64,000 bases of DNA from positions 2,046,001 to 2,110,000 of the forward strand of contig JAXGYX010000001.1 of assembly GCA_040772065.1 (NCBI GenBank). The letters are read 5' to 3'. Numbering within the stretch: the first letter of the stretch is position 1; the number at the start of each line of letters is the position of its first letter. Under the pieces are notes generated by a model. The model was not told where the DNA came from, did not search any database, and saw only the letters and a list, made by a program, of their open reading frames with translations. The DNA is from JAXGYX01 sp040772065 (lineage in GTDB: Bacteria > Bacillota > Clostridia > Saccharofermentanales > Fastidiosipilaceae). Shown in pieces: positions 59,289-64,000 of this stretch. Position numbers and translations under genes: made by a program.

Positions 59289-60053
59289 ATGAAGGTTGTT
59301 TTGATACTTGCGTTTTTGTTTATCACGGGAGCTATGATAGGCTGGATGATCGAGCTTATTTTTCGGAGGTTTTTCTCCTCCAACAATCCTGATCGCAAGT
59401 GGATCAATCCCGGTTTTTGTATGGGTCCCTATCTTCCTCTTTACGGTTTTGGACTGTGTACGCTTTTTCTGCTTGCCCTGTTGCAAAACATTCCTCTTTC
59501 TCCGGTTTTATTCTGGAATAAGGCGTTGATACTTTTAATTATGACGGTTTGCATGACCGTGATCGAATATATCGCCGGTATTTTTTGCCTTCGGGTATTA
59601 AAAGTACGGCTTTGGGATTACAGCGAATGCAAGGGCAATATACAAGGGATTATTTGTCCAAAATTCACCTTGCTTTGGGCAATTTTAAGTGCGATTTATT
59701 ATTTTCTTTTCCATCCATTGGTCGTGTCGGCTCTATTTTGGCTGGAACAAAACTTGGCGTTCTCTTTCCTGGTTGGTATATTTTTTGGTGTGTTTCTTGT
59801 TGATGTGGTCTACTCCTCTCATCTCATCACGAAGATCAAGTCCTATGCAGTGAAAAATCAGGTTGTGGTTCGTTATGAGGCGCTCAAGGTGCAGGTGCGT
59901 CAGCGTCAAGATGCGCTGCGACAAAAACATAACTTTTTATTCCCATTGAAGACTGAGCTGTCCCTTCCCAAATTTTTGGAGGAGCGACACAAGTTGAGTG
60001 AAAAGCAAAAATATTATTTAGAGAAAATAAGAAAGAAGAAAGATAAAAAATGA
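59289..60053 (+). CDS. Putative ABC transporter permease (CmpB-like)
   Basis: 254-residue membrane protein of the 'ABC_trans_CmpB' family, common in Clostridia. Conserved WMIELIFRRF, WINPGFCMGPYLPLYGFG and EYIAGIFCLRVLKVRLWDYS are present; about six membrane segments (1-200), then a basic cytoplasmic tail. Real function unknown. It overlaps the alarmone synthetase gene by ATGA. Confidence 0.85.
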   Translation: MKVVLILAFLFITGAMIGWMIELIFRRFFSSNNPDRKWINPGFCMGPYLPLYGFGLCTLFLLALLQNIPLSPVLFWNKALILLIMTVCMTVIEYIAGIFCLRVLKVRLWDYSECKGNIQGIICPKFTLLWAILSAIYYFLFHPLVVSALFWLEQNLAFSFLVGIFFGVFLVDVVYSSHLITKIKSYAVKNQVVVRYEALKVQVRQRQDALRQKHNFLFPLKTELSLPKFLEERHKLSEKQKYYLEKIRKKKDKK

Positions 60054-60802
60054 CTGAGGAAGAATACATTACAAGCGAACTCGCAGTTGCGCGTCAAGAT
60101 TTGAAGGACGCGCCGGAGACGGTCAAAGAGCTTTTGTCCAATCTAATCGACTACCAGGATCTTATGCTTCTTTATGACGCGGCGATAAAAATTGTGCGGA
60201 CAAAACTGGAAATCATTCGCACGGCGTATCAGGCGAAATATCGCAGAAATCCCATTCAAAACATCAGTTCGCGCAGGAAAAAGACGGCAAGCATCGCCAA
60301 TAAGTTGCAACGGATCGGGGCGCCCTTTGATGTGGACAACATTGAGGCGCATCTGCATGACATCGCGGGCGTGCGGGTTACCTGCTCCTATTTGGATGAT
60401 GTATATGAGCTCGCGCAGGCGATCTCAGAGCATGAGGATGTGCGAGTCAGCAAGCAAAAGGACTATATCACCAATCCGAAGCATAATGGCTATCGCAGCT
60501 TACATCTCATCCTTAGCGTTCCGGTTTCCGTTCCCAATGGAATGCGTTGGGTTGAGGTCGAGGTGCAGCTGCGCACCGTCGCGATGGATTTCTGGGCAAG
60601 TCTGGAGCACCAACTTAAATATAAACATGATATCGTGGAGGGCGGGCAGATCGTTGATCGGTTGAGAATCTGCGCGGAAACGATTGCCAATCTGGATGTC
60701 GAAATGCTGTCCATCCGCAGAAAGATAGAAACGCACGCGGAGGAGCCGTCAGAAATGCAGACGATGATGGAGCGGTTTGAAAAAATAGATTTTTCTTTCT
60801 AA
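60050..60802 (+). CDS. Small alarmone synthetase (RelQ/YwaC-like)
   Basis: 250-residue GTP pyrophosphokinase, a stand-alone RelA/SpoT synthetase domain that makes (p)ppGpp from ATP and GTP/GDP. Seen: NPIQNISSRRKKTASIANKLQR, DIAGVRVTCSYLDDVYELA, KDYITNPKHNGYRSLHLIL and VEVQLRTVAMDFWASLEHQLKYK. No hydrolase or TGS/ACT domain. ATG overlaps the preceding stop (ATGA), so expression is coupled. Confidence 0.95.
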   Translation: MTEEEYITSELAVARQDLKDAPETVKELLSNLIDYQDLMLLYDAAIKIVRTKLEIIRTAYQAKYRRNPIQNISSRRKKTASIANKLQRIGAPFDVDNIEAHLHDIAGVRVTCSYLDDVYELAQAISEHEDVRVSKQKDYITNPKHNGYRSLHLILSVPVSVPNGMRWVEVEVQLRTVAMDFWASLEHQLKYKHDIVEGGQIVDRLRICAETIANLDVEMLSIRRKIETHAEEPSEMQTMMERFEKIDFSF

Positions 60803-60839
60803 CAAGATGATTTGGATGCCGCCCTTGCGACATTGTTGT

Positions 60840-60868
60840 TTGACATCTATTTAGGAATTTGTTATGTT
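60840..60868 (+). promoter_or_regulatory. Promoter of the thi operon
   Basis: TTGACA (60840-60845), a 17-bp spacer and TATGTT (60863-60868). The expected start site lies at about 60875, at the 5' edge of the first TPP aptamer. Confidence 0.65.
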
Positions 60869-60873
60869 ACAAA

Positions 60874-60954
60874 AATGCAGGGGGACTCTTCGGAGTTGAG
60901 AAGGTAAAACCTGATCCTTTGAACCTGTTGGTTAAGACCGACGTAGGGAGCATT
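60874..60954 (+). ncRNA. TPP riboswitch 1 (aptamer)
   Basis: Thiamin pyrophosphate (THI-box) aptamer. P1 is AATGC/GCATT; conserved cores GTTGAGAAGGTAAAACCTGA, CCTTTGAACCTG and GACGTAGGGA are present. It is followed by a terminator at 60979-61010. Confidence 0.95.
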
Positions 60955-60978
60955 CAAACAAGATGATTGTGTCGTTTG

Positions 60979-61010
60979 AAGCCTTCCCCATGCGGGAAGG
61001 CTTATTTTAT
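60979..61010 (+). terminator. Terminator after TPP riboswitch 1
   Basis: AAGCCTTCCC (60979-60988), loop CATGC, GGGAAGGCTT (60994-61003) and a U-rich ATTTTATT. An alternate hairpin (60953-60959 with 60974-60980) overlaps both P1 and this stem and may help switching. Confidence 0.85.
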
Positions 61011-61040
61011 TGTAACGCTCACAACTGAATATGATACGTG

Positions 61041-61122
61041 TTTGCGGGGGAACTCTCCGGAGTTGAGAAGGTAAAACCTGACCCTTTGAACCTGTTGGTT
61101 AAGACCGACGTAGGGAAGCAAA
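61041..61122 (+). ncRNA. TPP riboswitch 2 (aptamer)
   Basis: Second TPP aptamer on the same leader, nearly identical to the first in its conserved core (GGAGTTGAGAAGG, TAAAACCTGACCCTTTGAAC, GACGTAGGGA) but with a different P1 (TTTGC/GCAAA) and different flanks. It precedes the two terminators at 61141-61224. Confidence 0.95.
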
Positions 61123-61140
61123 TCATCCATTTTGAGGATG

Positions 61141-61180
61141 AGGGCGCTTCGCCTTTTCGCGCGAAGCGCCCTGTTTTTAT
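61141..61180 (+). terminator. Terminator after TPP riboswitch 2
   Basis: A 12-bp perfect stem (61141-61152 with 61161-61172), 8-base loop and GTTTTTATA. Confidence 0.9.
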
Positions 61181-61224
61181 ATAGGGGTGCTTTCTGCTTC
61201 GTCAGAAAGCATCCCTATTTTTTT
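61181..61224 (+). terminator. Second terminator of the thi leader
   Basis: A 16-bp stem with one G-T pair (61181-61196 with 61203-61218), 6-base loop and TTTTTT. It follows the previous terminator directly. Confidence 0.85.
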
Positions 61225-61339
61225 GAGAACAGTGCATTCCCAGCGTCAACGGCGACGACCTTAAGGGTCTTTCCGGTGACAATTCGGAACGCTCCGATGT
61301 GCCGGTGATCATATATCAAAAAAACTAGGAGGTAAAAAG

Positions 61340-62143
61340 ATGAAGAAAGCATTGAGTATCGGCGGTTCCGATTGTAGTGGAGGTGCGGGGATACAAGCCG
61401 ATTTAAAAACATTTTCGGCGCACGGAGTCTTTGGCATGACCGTCATCGCGTCCGTTGTCGCGGAAAACACCTGTCGGGTGATTGAATTTCAGGACGTGCG
61501 ACCCGATATCATCGAAAAACAGATCGAGGCGGTTTTTGAAGATATTCCGCCGGACGCCGTGAAGGTAGGTATGCTTTCCTGCCGGGAAGGAATGGAGGCC
61601 GTCGCCGGAAAACTTCGTGAGTGGCAGGCGCGAAACGTGGTCGTTGATCCGGTGATGTATGCGAAAAACGGCTGCGCGCTGATGGAATCGGACGCCATCG
61701 ACACGCTGATCGCCGAGGTGGTTCCGTTGGCGGATGTGTTGACACCGAACATCCCGGAGGCGGAAGAGATCGCCGGCATCAATATTTTGACGAGGGACGA
61801 CATGATCAGGGCGGCGCACCTGATCCACGAGATGGGCAGCCGCGCGGTGCTGGTCAAAGGCGGTCACAGCGAAGGCGATGCGACCGATGTGCTGTTCGAC
61901 GGAAAGGAGATACACCTCTTTACCTCACCTCGGATCGCGACCAAGAATACCCATGGAACCGGCTGCACCCTTTCGTCGGCCATCGCCGCCAATTTGGCCA
62001 ACGGTCGATCGGTCATTGAGGCTGTCGAGTTGGCCAAAGACTATATTACCGCCGCGATTGAGCACGCCCTGCCGATCGGCCATGGGCACGGACCGACCAA
62101 CCATTTTTATAATTTTTTTAAGAACGGAGAACCTGAGATATGA
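61340..62143 (+). CDS. thiD: HMP/HMP-P kinase ThiD
   Basis: 267-residue kinase that phosphorylates hydroxymethylpyrimidine phosphate in thiamin synthesis. Seen: IGGSDCSGGAGIQADLKTFSA, VKVGMLS, VDPVMYAKNG, TPNIPEAEEI, LVKGGH and the catalytic GTGCTLSSAIAA. AGGAGG before ATG 61340. First gene under the tandem TPP switches; it overlaps thiC by four bases (ATGA). Confidence 0.97.
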   Translation: MKKALSIGGSDCSGGAGIQADLKTFSAHGVFGMTVIASVVAENTCRVIEFQDVRPDIIEKQIEAVFEDIPPDAVKVGMLSCREGMEAVAGKLREWQARNVVVDPVMYAKNGCALMESDAIDTLIAEVVPLADVLTPNIPEAEEIAGINILTRDDMIRAAHLIHEMGSRAVLVKGGHSEGDATDVLFDGKEIHLFTSPRIATKNTHGTGCTLSSAIAANLANGRSVIEAVELAKDYITAAIEHALPIGHGHGPTNHFYNFFKNGEPEI

Positions 62144-63486
62144 TCTATCAAACACAAATGCAGGCAGCGAAAAACAATTATATTACAAAGGAGATGCGCG
62201 CCGTCGCTCAGAAAGAACAAATCTCCGCCGAACAGATCCGCCAATGGGTGGCGCAGGGGCGGGTTGTCATCCCCGCGAACATCAACCACACTGCGTTGTC
62301 AGCCGTTGGCATCGGTAGCGGACTGAAGACGAAGGTCAACGTTAATCTTGGCATTTCAGGAGACTGCAAAGATTACTCCATCGAAATGGAGAAGGTGAGG
62401 ATGGCGCTCAAATTCGACTGTGAATCGATTATGGATCTGAGCAACTACGGCAAAACCAACACGTTCCGCGGCGAATTGATCGCCATGTCCCCTGCGATTA
62501 TCGGCACTGTGCCTATGTATGACGCCATCGGTTATCTTGAAAAGGAACTGGCCGACATCACAGCGCGTGATTTTTTCGAAGTGGTGGAAGCCCATGCAAA
62601 AGAAGGCGTCGACTTTATGACGATACATGCCGGAATCAATCGGCGCGCGGTGGAATTTTTCGAACGTGAGAAACGGCTGACCAATATCGTGTCGCGTGGC
62701 GGTTCGCTGCTCTTCGCCTGGATGCGAATGACCGGCAACGAAAATCCTTTTTTTGAGCACTTCGATGAGTTGCTCGAGATTTTGCGGGCATACGACGTCA
62801 CCATCAGCCTCGGAGACGCCTTGCGTCCGGGTTCGATCGCCGATAGCAGTGACGCCGCTCAGATCGGCGAACTGATTGAGCTTGGTCATCTCACAAAACG
62901 GGCGTGGGAACAAGATGTGCAGGTGATCGTCGAGGGACCCGGCCATATGGCGATCGATGAGATCGCCGCGAACATGACACTGCAAAAACGTCTTTGCCAT
63001 GGAGCGCCATTCTACGTGTTGGGACCGCTGGTCACCGACATCGCGCCCGGTTACGACCACATTACCTCGGCCATCGGTGGCGCGCTCGCGGCGACTTACG
63101 GAGCTGACTTCCTTTGCTATGTCACTCCCGCCGAGCATCTGCGTCTCCCCGAGTTGGATGACGTGCGGGAAGGAATCATCGCCTGTAAGATCGCCGCCCA
63201 CGCGGCCGACATCGCCAAAGGAATAACGGGCGCTCGCGAGGCGGACAATCAAATGAGCGACGCGCGTCGACGGATCGATTGGGAGGAGATGTTTGGCCTG
63301 GCGCTGGATGGTGAAAAGGCACGCCGCTATTTTGAAAGTGCGCGACCGGCCGACAGGCATAGCTGTTCGATGTGTGGGAAAATGTGCGCGATGCGCACCA
63401 CCAATCAGATACTCGAAGGTAAAAAAGTGGAATTATCTCCTGCGGGGAATGGTCAAGGATTGGAAGGAAATGACAAAAATGAGTAA
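62140..63486 (+). CDS. thiC: HMP-P synthase ThiC
   Basis: 448-residue radical-SAM enzyme that converts aminoimidazole ribotide to HMP-P. The C-terminal cluster motif CSMCGKMCAMR (C-x2-C-x4-C) is present, together with LGISGDCKDYSIEMEKVRMALKF, DFMTIHAG, EGPGHMAIDEI and GPLVTDIAPGYDHI. Length is of the short bacterial type. It overlaps thiM by eight bases. Confidence 0.98.
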   Translation: MIYQTQMQAAKNNYITKEMRAVAQKEQISAEQIRQWVAQGRVVIPANINHTALSAVGIGSGLKTKVNVNLGISGDCKDYSIEMEKVRMALKFDCESIMDLSNYGKTNTFRGELIAMSPAIIGTVPMYDAIGYLEKELADITARDFFEVVEAHAKEGVDFMTIHAGINRRAVEFFEREKRLTNIVSRGGSLLFAWMRMTGNENPFFEHFDELLEILRAYDVTISLGDALRPGSIADSSDAAQIGELIELGHLTKRAWEQDVQVIVEGPGHMAIDEIAANMTLQKRLCHGAPFYVLGPLVTDIAPGYDHITSAIGGALAATYGADFLCYVTPAEHLRLPELDDVREGIIACKIAAHAADIAKGITGAREADNQMSDARRRIDWEEMFGLALDGEKARRYFESARPADRHSCSMCGKMCAMRTTNQILEGKKVELSPAGNGQGLEGNDKNE

Positions 63487-64000
63487 TCTTCAACAGACCG
63501 CGGCCGATTTACTTGAGTTGGTACGTGAAAAGGTCCCGCTTGTGGATCACATCACAAACTTTGTCACAGTGAACGACTGCGCGAATATCACACTGGCGAT
63601 CGGCGCGTCACCCATCATGGCCGACGCTCAAGAGGAAGCCGCTGAAATCGCCCGCGCCGCCTCGGCACTGGTACTCAATATGGGGGCGCTGAACGCGCTG
63701 ACCATCCCTTCGATGATCGAAGCCGGCAGGGCGGCCCAAGAAGCCGGCGTGCCGATTGTGTTTGATCCGGTAGGTGCCGGAGCGTCGATACTGCGCAACG
63801 AAACCGCCGCCAGGATTCTAGAGGAGATCGGTATCGATGTCCTGCGCGGCAATATTTCGGAGATCCGTTTTCTCTCCGGTCGACAAACGAGCATCAAAGG
63901 GGTGGATGCCTCTGAAGATGATATTTTAAATGAGGAGGATACCGCGCTAATCGCTAAATCACTGGCGAAAAGGTTGGACTGCGTGGTGGCCGTGACAGGG
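63479..64000 (+). CDS. thiM: Hydroxyethylthiazole kinase ThiM (partial)
   Basis: The first 174 codons are in the window; it runs off the right end. It phosphorylates the thiazole moiety of thiamin (salvage). Seen: DHITNFVTVNDCANITLAIGASPIMAD, LVLNMGALN, VFDPVGAGAS, RGNISEI and the start of the ATP region VVAVTG. ATG 63479 has AAGGA eight bases upstream; ATG 63470 is too close. No thiE is seen in the window. Confidence 0.95.
   Translation, partial: MSNLQQTAADLLELVREKVPLVDHITNFVTVNDCANITLAIGASPIMADAQEEAAEIARAASALVLNMGALNALTIPSMIEAGRAAQEAGVPIVFDPVGAGASILRNETAARILEEIGIDVLRGNISEIRFLSGRQTSIKGVDASEDDILNEEDTALIAKSLAKRLDCVVAVTG

Noticed and set aside
60874..61122. Repeated units that might be taken for a CRISPR or other repeat array
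   Set aside because: The two units are complete TPP aptamers with compensated P1 stems; no spacers or cas genes.
61215..61412. Minus-strand frame in the thi leader (ending HIGAFRIVTGKTLKVVAVDAG)
   Set aside because: The peptide looks somewhat protein-like, but it overlaps the thiD start and terminator and has no start signal; at most a tiny remnant of an older gene.

Overview
The window is typical chromosomal DNA of a Gram-positive, low-to-medium G+C bacterium, most likely an anaerobic member of the Clostridia (Bacillota). This rests on synteny and content: murG-ftsQ-ftsZ followed by nrdR, recG-rsmD-coaD, yceD-rpmF, a DUF512 radical-SAM gene directly before der, mltG beside a U32 peptidase, DUF1934 (YwiB), DUF3048 (YerB), a QueT transporter, and strong AGGAGG-type ribosome binding sites with frequent TTG/GTG starts. 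I cannot name a genus from sequence alone.

Layout. 1-5.8 kb: cell division (murG end, ftsQ/divIB, ftsZ), nrdR, and an OmpR-type regulator with its histidine kinase. 5.8-13.7 kb: an Ig-like lipoprotein, nth, recG, rsmD, coaD, a coiled-coil protein, DUF1934 and a ddl with a VanG/VanC-like loop. 13.7-19.9 kb: an MMPL transporter paired with a secreted LxxG-repeat protein, then a complete insertion sequence flanked by a 17-bp target duplication. 20-28.5 kb: yceD-rpmF, DUF512, der, typA, mltG and a U32 peptidase. 28.5-35.6 kb: a degenerate CPBP-like membrane protein, Sir2, a flavodoxin/ferredoxin protein, queT with a structured leader, an RsmC-like methyltransferase, an Mrp-like ATPase without its P-loop lysine, a lipoprotein and a divergent ispF. 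35.6-45.5 kb: exoA-radA-ispD, a DUF2927 lipoprotein, a glucosaminidase, a C39-like protease, a SixA-like phosphatase and a HAD hydrolase downstream of an 11-bp direct repeat, a D,D-carboxypeptidase, a flavin reductase and a TetR regulator. 45.5-52 kb: a GNAT protein, a ydjI-ydjG-ydjH membrane-stress cluster without pspA, a Nudix hydrolase and YerB. 52-57.5 kb: a HerA-like ATPase, an SDR plus serine-palmitoyltransferase-like pair, and a YgjP-type metalloprotease. 57.6-60.8 kb: tRNA-Ala(CGC), a response-regulator/histidine-kinase fusion apparently made by an internal deletion, truncated membrane genes, and a small alarmone synthetase. 60.8-64 kb: two tandem TPP riboswitches, each followed by terminators, controlling thiD-thiC-thiM, which runs off the window.

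Most of the window is housekeeping. The best candidates for something unusual are the SDR/serine-palmitoyltransferase-like pair (possible sphingoid-lipid synthesis in a Gram-positive), the response-regulator/kinase fusion, the tandem TPP switches, the structured leader of queT, the Mrp-like ATPase with valine in place of the P-loop lysine, and the insertion sequence whose long target duplication fits an IS1202-like family. No CRISPR array, rRNA or prophage was seen.
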